The notes below the pieces were generated by a model. That model was not told where the DNA came from. It did no database searches and saw only the letters and a program-made list of their open reading frames with translations. The position numbers and the translations under genes were made by a program. A stretch of DNA of 64,000 bases from Aureimonas jatrophae (lineage in GTDB: Bacteria; Pseudomonadota; Alphaproteobacteria; Rhizobiales; Rhizobiaceae): contig NZ_FNIT01000003.1 of NCBI RefSeq assembly GCF_900104035.1, forward strand, positions 124,001 through 188,000, in the 5' to 3' direction. This document shows positions 19,001-26,348 of this stretch, in pieces. Numbering within the stretch: position 1 is the stretch's first letter; every line of letters starts with the position of its first letter.

Positions 19001-22000
19001 GCCTCCTCGCGTAGCCGCTCCGCCATGGCTTCCAGGCTGCCCGCGAACTCGCCGGCGACCTCGGCCAAGCGTTCGCGCGCTGCTTCCGCCTCGCTGCGCA
19101 TGGCCAACGACGCGCCGCCGATCTGAGTGGTGAAGGCGTCGCCTTCCAGGGCCAGCGCCTCGCGCAGTTCCTCCGTGTCACCCTTCATGCGGGCCGTGAC
19201 ATCCGCCACGTTGCGGCCCAACGCTTCGACTTCCTGCGTGAAGCGCTTCCGCGACTCCTCGCCGGCGGCGCGAATCGCTTCCGCCGAGGCCGCGATGTCG
19301 CGAGCGACACGCTCGGCTTCGCCGGTCAGGGTCTGGCGAGCCGTCTCGGACGTCTCGGCAACGGATGCCTGGACGTTGAGGAGGCGCTCCTCGAAGCGGG
19401 CCGCTTCATCAGCGAAGCGCGCTCGTGCCTCCTCCGACGATGTCTGGAACGCGCGGCCGATGTCGCCGACGATCACCGAGAACCGCTCGGTCTCGCCCTG
19501 CAATCCGGTGCGGGCACGGTCGGCCTCCTCGCCGAGATTGGCGGTCGCGGCGACGATCGATTCGCGCAACGTATCGGCAATCAGCGATGCTCGGCCGTTC
19601 AGCGTGCGCTCGATGTTGGCAAGGCCGCGATCCAGCGTCGCCGAGATCGTCTCGGTCCGCTGATCGACCGCCTGGGCGAGCGCCGTGGCGCCGCCTTGCA
19701 ACGCCGTTTCGATCTCGGTCCGCTTTTCCTCGAGGGACTGGGTGACGAGACCTGCGCTCTGTTCCAGCGCGCGGCGCACGTCGTCGGCACGGTCGCCTAG
19801 GGTCGCGGCCAGCGAGCTGGCCACATCCTCGATCGCCGAGGTGAGGTTGTCGCGGCGCTCGTCCATGGCGGTCGCCAGCTGCCCATCGGACTCGATGAGC
19901 GCTGCGCGAAGGGCTTCCAAGCGACCGTCGAACGTCGTCAGGATGCCGCTGCGGCCCCGGTCGAGTTCGGTCGCAAGCTTCTCGGTTCGAGCATCGAGGT
20001 CCGTCAGAAGCGACGTGCCGGTGCTGTCGGACAGGTTGCGTAGCGCATCGATCCGCTGTTCGAGGCCGTCGAAGATCGCAGCGCGGGCCGCTTCGACGTT
20101 GTCGCGCAGGGTCGAGCCGCGCGACTCCAGGCCTTGGGTGAGAAGTTCCGACGCGCTCTCGATGGCGGCCAGAACTGCCGAGGCACCGATGCCGAGCTCG
20201 GTCGAAAGCTCCCCGGTGCGCTCGTCGATCAGCGAGGCGATCGAGCTACCGGACGATTCGAGCTGGCCCCGCAATTCCGTGACCCGTGCGTTCAGCGTTT
20301 CCGCGACCTGACGGACCGCGGCCTCGAAGGCGTTCTCGATCACGGCTGTCTGACCGCCGAGCCGTTCAACGAACTCTTCGCGACGTGTTTCGTCGGCCAA
20401 GAGCACGGCTTCGAGGCGCGCGATGACGTCACCATCGAGTCGCGACGTGTAGTGTTCCAGCGTCGTGGCGAGGCGGTCGCCGCTCTCGCGCATCAACGTT
20501 TCTCCGGACGCGAGGCGATCCGCGACGTTCGTCGAAAGCGCACGACTGCGATCGTCCAGATCCGCCAGGAAGCGGCCGGTTCGTCCATCCAGGGTTCGCG
20601 TCAGTTCACCGCGCTGCAGTTCGATCGCTTCGCCGATCGCGCGCGATTGGCCCTCCAGCGAGACGTTGATCGCCGAGGAACGCTCGGCCAGAAGCGCGTT
20701 GATGCGCTCCAGACGGTCGGCGAAGACACCGCCGAGGGTTTCCTGACGCGCGTCCATGACTCCCGTCAATCGCTCGACGCCTTGGTCGAGAACGATACGC
20801 ATCGCCTCGGTCTTCGCGGCCACGCCCGCAGCCAGGCGGCCATCGGCCCCATCGAGAGCAGCCTCGATACGAGCAGTGTTCCCGTCCAGGGTTTCGGTTA
20901 TGGCCTGGGCGCGCTCCTCCAGCGAAGCCAGAAGGTTTTGCTGGGCAAAAGCCAGCGACGTATCGATCTCGGCGGCGCTATCGCTCAGAACCGAACCGAG
21001 CGAACCGATGCGTGCGTCGAAGAGGGCGCGCAACTGATCGCCCTGGCCGACGAGGATTTCATCCACGCGACCGACCGCAGCCGATGCCGTGCTCTCGATA
21101 TGCGACTGTCCGGAAGCAAAGGTCGCAGCAATCACGGCGGTACGCTCCGCGAGCATGCGGTCGAACTCACCGGCCCGATTGCGCAGCGTGGCGTCGGCCT
21201 CGTCGACCGAGCGCTCTAGCGCCGCACCGCGCTCGCCAAGCGTCTCGACAATGGCACCGGCACGAACGCCGACCAGCGTCTCCAGCGTCGCCAGGCGCGC
21301 ATCCAGAGCCCGCAGGACTTCTCCATTGCGCTCGCCGAGAAGCGAATGGGCGCGCTCGATCCGTTCGCCGAGGTTCTGATCCAAACGGTCGATGAAGCGG
21401 TCGCCGTCGCCGGTAAGGCGTTGCGTACGCTCATCGAGTGCGGAGGTTAGACGCGCGACGAGAGCCTCGCCATCCGCCGTCGCGCGTTGAGTACGCTCGT
21501 CAAAGACCGCAGCCAGATTGCGGTCGAAGGTATCCGTTCCATGGGTGAGAAGCGCGGCACGCGTCTCGAGAAGCTCGGAAAGGGTGGCATTCGACGCCCG
21601 GACACGCTCGTCCGCTTCCGTACCGGCAACCGCGAGACGCTCGACCATGGCATCGGTTCGCGCCTGCAGTTCGGCAGCCTGCCGCTCCATCGTCTCCGCC
21701 AAGTCGCGCGACGCCGCCTCGAACTGCCCCGTCGTTTCTCCGGCGGCGCGTGCGATGCGCTCCAGAACATCCTGACTCGATTGTTGGAGCGCGCCGTCGA
21801 CCTCGCGGCTTCGCGCATCCAGGCGGCCTGCCAGGTCCTGGCTGCGCTCGTCGTAGGCCGCCGACAGCGCGCGGCTTCGCTCGTCCATCAGCGTGTGCAG
21901 TCGGGCCGTGGCATCCTCGATCTGCGCGAGAATGCGCGTGGACGCTCCGTCGACGTCGTGAACGAGGCGCTCATGCGACCCGATCACCGATGTGCGCAGA

Positions 22001-23166
22001 TGCTCGGCGTGTTGCAGCATGGCTTCACGCTCGGTCGCCAGATCGGCGACGAGCGCACGGATCTTGACCTCGTTGTCGGCATAGGCGCGTTCCAGCGACG
22101 AAACCTCGGTCTGCACCAAGCCTTCCAGTTCGCCCATTCGGCCCAGTGCTCGCTCGACGCCTTCACCCAGCGCCGAAACCTCGCGCCGGATTGCCTGCGC
22201 AACGCTTGCGACACGCTCCGAGGCGATGGACTCCGGCTCCGCGAGACGCAAGGCGACCTCGGCGAGCGAACGGCTCATCAAGCGAAGATCGGCAGAACGG
22301 CGCATCATCAGCGCGAAGGCGACGATCAGCAGTGCCGGGAGGGCGACAGCCACCGCTGCCATGGTGAGCGAAAGACTGGACCGGCTGAGTGAGAACCCGC
22401 CGGCCTGATCGTTGAGCATGGCGACAACCGCAGCACCGGACAGCGCGACCCAGGCCAGGGCGACGACGCTGCCGATCACCACCGTGCGTCGGGAGGCACG
22501 TCGACTGAGCAGCGCATCGGCCATCACAGCCGCCGAGCGTTTCTCGTCGTTCGCGACGCGGGAGCGAACGGTGTCGACCACAGGCTCCGACTTGGCCGAG
22601 GACCGACGGGGCGTTTCGAGCCTGTCCGTGGCGGTTGCGGTCGAGGCGGCAGGCGTGACCACTTCGCGTTCGTCGCCCGTGCGCTCGGCGCGCAATCGGG
22701 AGGAGGCCAGCTGAGCGGCCGTGAAACCCGCCGCTGCGCCTGCGGCAGCCGCGCCGGGAACATCGGATGCGGGCGGGATGTCGGAAACGAGCGCGACCGG
22801 TGGCTCTACGGCGGGAACCGCCGACGACGGAGGATCCAGAAGGTCTTCGTCGGTCAGCGAGAACTCCGGGAGTTCGTCCGCCTCGTCCGTCACAAGCTCG
22901 CCGGCTTCGGGCGAGGCCACAGCCTCGACCTCCGGCTCGTCGCGATGGGCGTTGGTCGCTTCCTCGACGCTTCGTTCGAACTCGCTGAGCGCGAAGTCGA
23001 TCGACACGTCCTCGGCCTTGAGTTCAGCCTCTTCGACATGACCGGCGGCAAGTCCCGCGGTCGTCACCTGATCCGGGTCGCCCAGAAGGTCCGTGTCCTG
23101 CAACGCGGCTTCCAACTCGTTGACCGCCTCGTCGGAAAGCTGTTCGGCCGTCTTGATGTTCGACAT
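16036..23166 (-). CDS. gpr: Giant membrane-anchored coiled-coil protein, growth-pole-ring (GPR/RgsE)-like
   Basis: A 2376-residue protein matching in size, architecture and C-terminus the GPR protein of Agrobacterium (RgsE in Sinorhizobium), which forms a ring at the growing pole and is needed for polar peptidoglycan growth. Seen: an acidic N-terminal region (1-220), two transmembrane helices (about 229-251 and 265-288), then about 1800 residues of apolipoprotein-like helical repeats. Repeats of LDERT/LDARS type dominate the first half, and EARERLAEEA-type repeats the second. A disordered Pro/Ala/Arg linker follows, then a conserved C-terminal domain of about 110 residues ending in TSDTGKVYTMLAHASGRFD. 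The protein contains no cysteine and only three tryptophans, all outside the repeats. Published Agrobacterium GPR is somewhat shorter (about 2100 residues). Identity is by recollection of the family, not a search. Confidence 0.82.
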   Translation of the reverse strand: MSNIKTAEQLSDEAVNELEAALQDTDLLGDPDQVTTAGLAAGHVEEAELKAEDVSIDFALSEFERSVEEATNAHRDEPEVEAVASPEAGELVTDEADELPEFSLTDEDLLDPPSSAVPAVEPPVALVSDIPPASDVPGAAAAGAAAGFTAAQLASSRLRAERTGDEREVVTPAASTATATDRLETPRRSSAKSEPVVDTVRSRVANDEKRSAAVMADALLSRRASRRTVVIGSVVALAWVALSGAAVVAMLNDQAGGFSLSRSSLSLTMAAVAVALPALLIVAFALMMRRSADLRLMSRSLAEVALRLAEPESIASERVASVAQAIRREVSALGEGVERALGRMGELEGLVQTEVSSLERAYADNEVKIRALVADLATEREAMLQHAEHLRTSVIGSHERLVHDVDGASTRILAQIEDATARLHTLMDERSRALSAAYDERSQDLAGRLDARSREVDGALQQSSQDVLERIARAAGETTGQFEAASRDLAETMERQAAELQARTDAMVERLAVAGTEADERVRASNATLSELLETRAALLTHGTDTFDRNLAAVFDERTQRATADGEALVARLTSALDERTQRLTGDGDRFIDRLDQNLGERIERAHSLLGERNGEVLRALDARLATLETLVGVRAGAIVETLGERGAALERSVDEADATLRNRAGEFDRMLAERTAVIAATFASGQSHIESTASAAVGRVDEILVGQGDQLRALFDARIGSLGSVLSDSAAEIDTSLAFAQQNLLASLEERAQAITETLDGNTARIEAALDGADGRLAAGVAAKTEAMRIVLDQGVERLTGVMDARQETLGGVFADRLERINALLAERSSAINVSLEGQSRAIGEAIELQRGELTRTLDGRTGRFLADLDDRSRALSTNVADRLASGETLMRESGDRLATTLEHYTSRLDGDVIARLEAVLLADETRREEFVERLGGQTAVIENAFEAAVRQVAETLNARVTELRGQLESSGSSIASLIDERTGELSTELGIGASAVLAAIESASELLTQGLESRGSTLRDNVEAARAAIFDGLEQRIDALRNLSDSTGTSLLTDLDARTEKLATELDRGRSGILTTFDGRLEALRAALIESDGQLATAMDERRDNLTSAIEDVASSLAATLGDRADDVRRALEQSAGLVTQSLEEKRTEIETALQGGATALAQAVDQRTETISATLDRGLANIERTLNGRASLIADTLRESIVAATANLGEEADRARTGLQGETERFSVIVGDIGRAFQTSSEEARARFADEAARFEERLLNVQASVAETSETARQTLTGEAERVARDIAASAEAIRAAGEESRKRFTQEVEALGRNVADVTARMKGDTEELREALALEGDAFTTQIGGASLAMRSEAEAARERLAEVAGEFAGSLEAMAERLREEADAARQKVADQAVVLAGEVDAAGERLRIVGDQSRERFVTDAAQIREEMAAASIGMRDQADAMRREVGEHTNALVTDFTSANDRLREAGDLARRLIREDAGRIATDVGNLALAMRGETDVAKREIEAHAQRVVTGMQEATALLQSATEDAHERIGGDTGRLVESLAAASAALGQQAEEARTRINADAEAFALKVREAAETVAAETDRGHEALETRATRFVEELSGLSSLIGDALSGANGGMRDELAAAASQLRSEVDAAAAGIRNDFAGIAVAIREESGEVSGNILRNAEATRRSMVEEGSQIAQRLADAAHAIRIEAEQARERLLADTSTFGQEIERQVEGADRILSLRADDVGQRMDERTRALSDLLGERNAEIARLIEEETRPIVDRLGASGSEAVRALETASREVAARIRDENAQAAEAFSARAQETILQLGRSAQELVEAIGRKTDDATGAIEGTRSILVSEVAQLVDRLASGNAALQELLEEANGSLGRAESTLHDTGGRFREQAERLGDEIAASSDRLERNVTQLGQATSGSAERLSALLDRFDQHGRTLGEVASLLDSTQSNLQLTLDERREALDTLAQGLTQRSGEINGMLRSFEGVVGGLFSDVEARSSRLTQSLTDGLSATLSETGRQLEETERRSQEASEHVRESVQSVIEEATERFSSATGDLRRAAQDIREELENARGEIRRGVFELPDETRESTRAMRRAVSDQIRALRELSEIVSQSGRALDAQVPQSVRRSVQVDAQPQRVAAAPRAATITDEEIENRLAGNLAAEGNLARDMRNTDYSVAARSETRPATPPVQSAPARAASTLRPATPAAVPAAQAERQGGWVSDLLRRASEDEDEAAPAREAEGERRPMQAERSQAHVVDSLNSLSVDIARAIDHNASVELWDRYRAGERNVFTRRLYTMKGQQTFDEIRRKYQRDTEFRKAVDRYIADFELLLADAARKDPDNTRSKGYLTSDTGKVYTMLAHASGRFD

Positions 23167-23344
23167 GGTTTGCCGCGCCTCGTACTCGTTACCTGGATCC
23201 TGACGCCGACAGCCGCGTCGTCGCCGATCCCGATCCGCCCGAACTCATCCGTCGTGCAACACGGAAAGGCGGAATTTCGCTGCGATAAATGGTAGATAGC
23301 GCGTGGAGTTTAGGAAACCTCAAATCCGCGGACTGCCTACAAGT

Positions 23345-23361
23345 TTAAACATTTGGTTAAC
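23345..23361. promoter_or_regulatory. Near-CtrA site
   Basis: TTAA (23345-23348) and TTAAC (23357-23361) are separated by 8 bases. The canonical CtrA site is TTAA-N7-TTAA(C), so the spacing is one base too long. Listed because CtrA control of a polar-growth gene would be plausible; it is not established. Confidence 0.25.
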
Positions 23362-23371
23362 GCTGATTCAT

Positions 23372-23389
23372 GTTCAGAACGCGCTGAAC
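23372..23389. repeat. Inverted repeat GTTCAG-N6-CTGAAC
   Basis: GTTCAG (23372-23377) and CTGAAC (23384-23389) form a perfect inverted repeat with spacer AACGCG. A third GTTCAG lies at 23411-23416. The same hexamers make up the putative operator at 45592-45633. Confidence 0.5.
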
Positions 23390-23397
23390 CGCAGTTC

Positions 23398-23432
23398 GAA
23401 ACACCAGCCCGTTCAGAAACGGGTCATGTTTC
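23398..23432. repeat. Nested hairpin in the gpr/HPt intergenic region
   Basis: Inner stem CCCGTT (23408-23413) pairs with AACGGG (23418-23423) around loop CAGA. Outer stem GAAACA (23398-23403) pairs with TGTTTC (23427-23432). There is no adjacent T-run, so it is probably not a simple terminator. Confidence 0.5.
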
Positions 23433-23444
23433 ACCCAGCATGAT

Positions 23445-23507
23445 GTGGGGACAAGCCGACGATCGGTAGGGCAAGCCCGCACTGCGGAAGACTTGTCCCC
23501 GCCTTTT
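23445..23507 (+). ncRNA. Candidate small structured RNA or attenuator
   Basis: GGGGACAAG (23447-23455) pairs perfectly with CTTGTCCCC (23492-23500), extended by a G-C and a G-U pair, and followed by TTTT (23504-23507). Within the 36-nt interior three short self-complementary segments occur: CCGA/TCGG, GGG/CCC and CCGC/GCGG, the last overlapping the second. The shape suggests a closed multi-branch fold ending like an intrinsic terminator on the + strand, 37 bp before the HPt start. It could be an sRNA 3' end, a leader attenuator, or a conventional terminator with a long loop. No known family is recognised. Confidence 0.4.
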
Positions 23508-23544
23508 GCACCCGGCACCTCTCGATGGATGCTCGTCTCACGCA

Positions 23545-23937
23545 ATGACTGCGACCCACATGCAAGCCGATCTGTCACGATGCCCTTCGAGGGGGCGGCC
23601 GATCGATCTCGTTCATCTGGCTCGTCAGACAGGGGGCAGTCAGTCTCTCGAACTCGAGGTTCTCGGCATCATGGCCCGCCAGATCGGGGATGCCCTGACC
23701 GTATCGGACCACCCTGACGCGCGGACCGATCTTCGCTCCCTAGCGCACGGCGTGTGCGGAGCGGCACGCAACCTCGGCGCCTTTCCTTTGGCGCAGGCGG
23801 CCCGTGATCTGGAAGCGAACCCGTCGGACCGGAACGCGCTGGTCGGGTTTCGACACGAGTTGCACCGGGCACTCGTTTTCATCCGCGCGCTGACGGTGAT
23901 GGAAGATCACGTTGACGCTCGCCGACGCGCCCACTAA
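23545..23937 (+). CDS. HPt-domain histidine phosphotransfer protein
   Basis: A 130-residue cytoplasmic protein whose central segment SLAHGVCGAARNLGAFPLAQAARDLE matches the phosphotransfer helix of HPt proteins, with His68 as the phosphoacceptor. The usual pattern is H-x-L-K-G; here the lysine position is Cys (H-G-V-C-G), which is unusual. HPt proteins relay phosphate between hybrid kinases and response regulators; partners are unknown here, although a hybrid kinase (CckA) lies 9 kb away and has its own known partner ChpT. Starts at 23506, 23545 or 23560 are possible; none has a good Shine-Dalgarno. It is divergent from gpr and only 9 bp before a ferredoxin gene. Confidence 0.72.
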   Translation: MTATHMQADLSRCPSRGRPIDLVHLARQTGGSQSLELEVLGIMARQIGDALTVSDHPDARTDLRSLAHGVCGAARNLGAFPLAQAARDLEANPSDRNALVGFRHELHRALVFIRALTVMEDHVDARRRAH

Positions 23938-23946
23938 CTGCGCGGC

Positions 23947-24267
23947 ATGACCACGATCGCCTTTATCGCTCCGGACGGAACCCGTTACGACATCGACGCG
24001 CCGAATAACTCCAGCGCCATGGAGAACGCGATCCGTCACGACGTGCCGGGCATCGACGCCGACTGCGGAGGTTCCTGCGCCTGCGCCACCTGTCACGTCT
24101 ACGTCGATAGCGCGTATGTTTCGCGCCTCGCCGCGCCCGAGGCGATGGAAGAGGACATGTTGGACTTCGCGCTCGACGTTCGTCCCGAGTCGCGTCTGTC
24201 CTGCCAGATCCGGATCCGTCCGGACTTGGAGGGGCTCGTCCTCCGCGTGCCGGAGCGTCAAGCCTGA
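23947..24267 (+). CDS. Adrenodoxin-type 2Fe-2S ferredoxin
   Basis: A 106-residue electron carrier. The four cluster cysteines are visible as C-x5-C-x2-C in CGGSCACATCHVYV plus a fourth in RLSCQIRI, the vertebrate/adrenodoxin spacing. The acidic segment EAMEEDMLDFALDV that follows the third cysteine is the partner-docking region of this class. In alphaproteobacteria such ferredoxins (FdxB/FdVI type) serve cytochrome P450s or Fe-S assembly; nothing adjacent identifies the partner. It starts 9 bp after the HPt gene, so co-transcription is likely, and ends 5 bp from a convergent gene. Confidence 0.93.
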   Translation: MTTIAFIAPDGTRYDIDAPNNSSAMENAIRHDVPGIDADCGGSCACATCHVYVDSAYVSRLAAPEAMEEDMLDFALDVRPESRLSCQIRIRPDLEGLVLRVPERQA

Positions 24268-24272
24268 GGGGA

Positions 24273-24875
24273 TCAGCGGTCGGCTGATGCCAAGTTGCGA
24301 CGCAGCTCGCGGGCCAGCCGCGCGTCGATCGCACGCGACTCCGATCGATCGAAGGCCAACTGGTCTCGGTCGTGTCGTTGGATGATGGAGCGAACGGCGG
24401 CGTTCACCTTCGACTCCATCTGAGCGCAGTCCGCCATCGGTGGGAGTTCCCGGACGGTATCCTCGATCCGCTTCAGAGCCGACTTGGCGATCGTCGAGTG
24501 TTGGTTCTCGTGGGTCACGACATCGTCGCGGAAGGTCTTCCAAAGGACCTTCGTTCTGGCGTCGGCACCTTTCGGAGCGTTCCAACGCGGAAGCGTCTGA
24601 TGCAGGGACAAGCGGTAGCTCGCCCGATCGACGGCACAGCGTCCATTGACCGTCCGATAAGTGGCATTGCCGTCGAACGACACTTCGGTCGAGCCGGCAT
24701 GACGCTCGCCACCGCTTCGAAGCTGCGGCCCCTGCATGCCCATCGCGTGTTCGAGTTCATCGAACGTGGACCCGCGAACCATGAAGTAGGTGGTGCGCTC
24801 CTTGACCTGACCGGCCATCGCAGGCACCGCCACGCTCATGGCGACGATCGAGGTCATGACGACCGCAAACTTCAT
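24273..24875 (-). CDS. Secreted DUF922 protein, possible zinc protease
   Basis: A 200-residue exported protein with a signal peptide ending at about AMAGQ. The mature part resembles DUF922, annotated as predicted secreted zinc-dependent proteases. It contains TYFMVRGSTFDELEHAM near the start and an H-E-x-x-H motif in THENQHSTIAKSAL, consistent with a metal site. Two cysteines (in GRCAVDRASY and MADCAQME) could form a disulfide, as in other family members. ATG 24875 is chosen because GGGAGAG lies immediately upstream and it begins the signal peptide; an alternative six codons upstream is less likely. Activity is predicted only. Confidence 0.8.
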   Translation of the reverse strand: MKFAVVMTSIVAMSVAVPAMAGQVKERTTYFMVRGSTFDELEHAMGMQGPQLRSGGERHAGSTEVSFDGNATYRTVNGRCAVDRASYRLSLHQTLPRWNAPKGADARTKVLWKTFRDDVVTHENQHSTIAKSALKRIEDTVRELPPMADCAQMESKVNAAVRSIIQRHDRDQLAFDRSESRAIDARLARELRRNLASADR

Positions 24876-24963
24876 GCATCTCTCCCGGGACACTTGAAAG
24901 GTTCGGCTCCAACGCTAACGAATCGAGCGTGCCGCACAAGGGGGCTTGAATGAAATTCGTGCA

Positions 24964-25851
24964 ATGTTGGTCGTAGCTGAAGAAATCCGCAGCTTGCCTG
25001 ACGATCGGCAGGCTATCGAATGGCGGGTCGGACGCGGCCGAGTTCTACGCCTTGGCGATACTGGAACCCTGATGGGGATCCTGAACTGCACTCCGGACAG
25101 CTTTTCGGACGGAGGCCGTTACGGAGAGAACGTCGACGACGCCGTCGCTGCAGGGCTGCGCATGGTCGCCGACGGTGCGTCGATCATCGATGTCGGCGGT
25201 GAGTCGACCCGCCCCGGCGCAGACCCTGTTTCGGCGGAGGTCGAACAGGCCCGTATCCTTCCGGTGATCAGTGCGCTCGCTTGTGCTTCCGACTGTCTGA
25301 TATCGGTCGATACCTACCGAGCGCAAACGGCGCAGCGAGCCGTCGCGGCTGGCGCGCATATCGTCAACGATGTCTGGGGTGCCCAGCGTGAACCTCTGAT
25401 CGCCGAGGTCGCGGCGCGAACGGGCGCGGGGTTATGCCTGATGCACACGGGGCGCGAGCGCGAAACGGATAGCGATCCGATCCGTGATCAGTTCGCGTTT
25501 CTCCGTCGCTCGCTCGACATCGCCCGTGCGGCGGGCGTCGCGGACGAGGCGATCGTGCTTGATCCGGGTTTTGGATTTGCGAAGGACGCTGCGACCAACT
25601 TCGCGTTGATGAGGCGCTTCCGGGAGTTGCGCGCTCTTGGACGCCCGTTTCTGGTCGGCACCTCGCGCAAGCGTTTCGTTCGCGCGGCAGTCGGCGAGGC
25701 CGGCGACCAGGATCGGGCGACCGCTGCGACAACCGCGCTCCTGCGCGTGGCTGGCGCTTCGATCTTCCGCGTGCATGACGTGGCCGCCAACCGCGAAGCT
25801 CTTCGTATCGCGGATGCCACGATGCGATCCGACACAGGAAGTCAGGGATGA
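24964..25851 (+). CDS. folP: Dihydropteroate synthase
   Basis: Joins p-aminobenzoate to 6-hydroxymethyl-dihydropterin diphosphate in folate synthesis, and is the sulfonamide target. The TIM-barrel signatures are present: MGILNCTPDSFSDGG (pterin/diphosphate loop 1), DVGGESTRPGA (loop 2), ISVDTYRA, INDVWG-like segment, DPGFGF and the closing GTSRKRF. About 295 residues from ATG 24964; a TTG at 24946 would add six residues. The frame ends in an ATGA overlap with folK. The usual intervening gene folB is absent. Confidence 0.95.
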   Translation: MLVVAEEIRSLPDDRQAIEWRVGRGRVLRLGDTGTLMGILNCTPDSFSDGGRYGENVDDAVAAGLRMVADGASIIDVGGESTRPGADPVSAEVEQARILPVISALACASDCLISVDTYRAQTAQRAVAAGAHIVNDVWGAQREPLIAEVAARTGAGLCLMHTGRERETDSDPIRDQFAFLRRSLDIARAAGVADEAIVLDPGFGFAKDAATNFALMRRFRELRALGRPFLVGTSRKRFVRAAVGEAGDQDRATAATTALLRVAGASIFRVHDVAANREALRIADATMRSDTGSQG

Positions 25852-26348
25852 GGGCCCTACTTGGGTTGGGCGGCAATATCGGCAATCCGCGCGTCGCCAT
25901 GGCGGGAGCGTTGGTCCAGCTCGATGAATGGGCTGGCCGCGTCGTTTGCGTCTCGCGCCTGTACCGCACGCCACCTTGGGGGCTGACGGACCAGCCCGAT
26001 TTCCTGAACTGCTGCGCGTTGATCGATGCGGCGCTCTCGCCGGAGTCCTTGCTGCAGTGTTGCCTCGGTATCGAGCAGGGCCTGCAGCGCGTCCGCGACA
26101 TCCGCTGGGGACCGAGGACGATCGATATCGATCTGGTCGACATGGAGGGCGAGCGGCGGGATACGGCAGCGTTGACGCTTCCGCATCCGCAGGCGCACCG
26201 CAGGGCGTTCGTGCTTGTTCCGCTCGTCGAGATCGCACCCAGGACCCAGCTTTCCGGTCGGGATGCGACGGCTTGGCTGCGAGAACTGGATGTCTCGGCG
26301 ATCCGAGCCGAGACGACCGACGGGAACTGGTGGCGCGAGACCGCCTAG
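25848..26348 (+). CDS. folK: 2-amino-4-hydroxy-6-hydroxymethyldihydropteridine diphosphokinase
   Basis: Transfers diphosphate from ATP to 6-hydroxymethyl-dihydropterin, the step just before FolP. The 166-residue protein has the family pattern LGLGGNIGNP at the N-terminus, SRLYRTPPWGLTDQPDFLNC, then the ATP/metal segment RWGPRTIDIDLV and LPHPQAHRRAFVLVPL. It begins inside the folP stop (ATGA), so the two are translationally coupled, and its last four bases overlap a convergent gene. Confidence 0.96.
   Translation: MRALLGLGGNIGNPRVAMAGALVQLDEWAGRVVCVSRLYRTPPWGLTDQPDFLNCCALIDAALSPESLLQCCLGIEQGLQRVRDIRWGPRTIDIDLVDMEGERRDTAALTLPHPQAHRRAFVLVPLVEIAPRTQLSGRDATAWLRELDVSAIRAETTDGNWWRETA

Larger units (their letters stand above)
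23167..23544. promoter_or_regulatory. Structured 378-bp divergent intergenic region between gpr and the HPt gene
   Basis: No protein gene is supported. The first 110 bp are G+C-rich leader of gpr. From about 23285 to 23370 the sequence becomes A+T-rich, which suggests the promoters. It then holds an inverted GTTCAG/CTGAAC repeat, a nested hairpin and a structured element with a T-tract, listed separately. A GATTC site (23365-23369) is a possible CcrM methylation target (GANTC). Confidence 0.6.

Noticed and set aside
17300-22000. DNA-level tandem repeat or CRISPR-like array inside gpr
   Set aside because: The repetition is at the protein level (heptad/apolipoprotein-like) with divergent DNA; no regularly spaced identical repeats.
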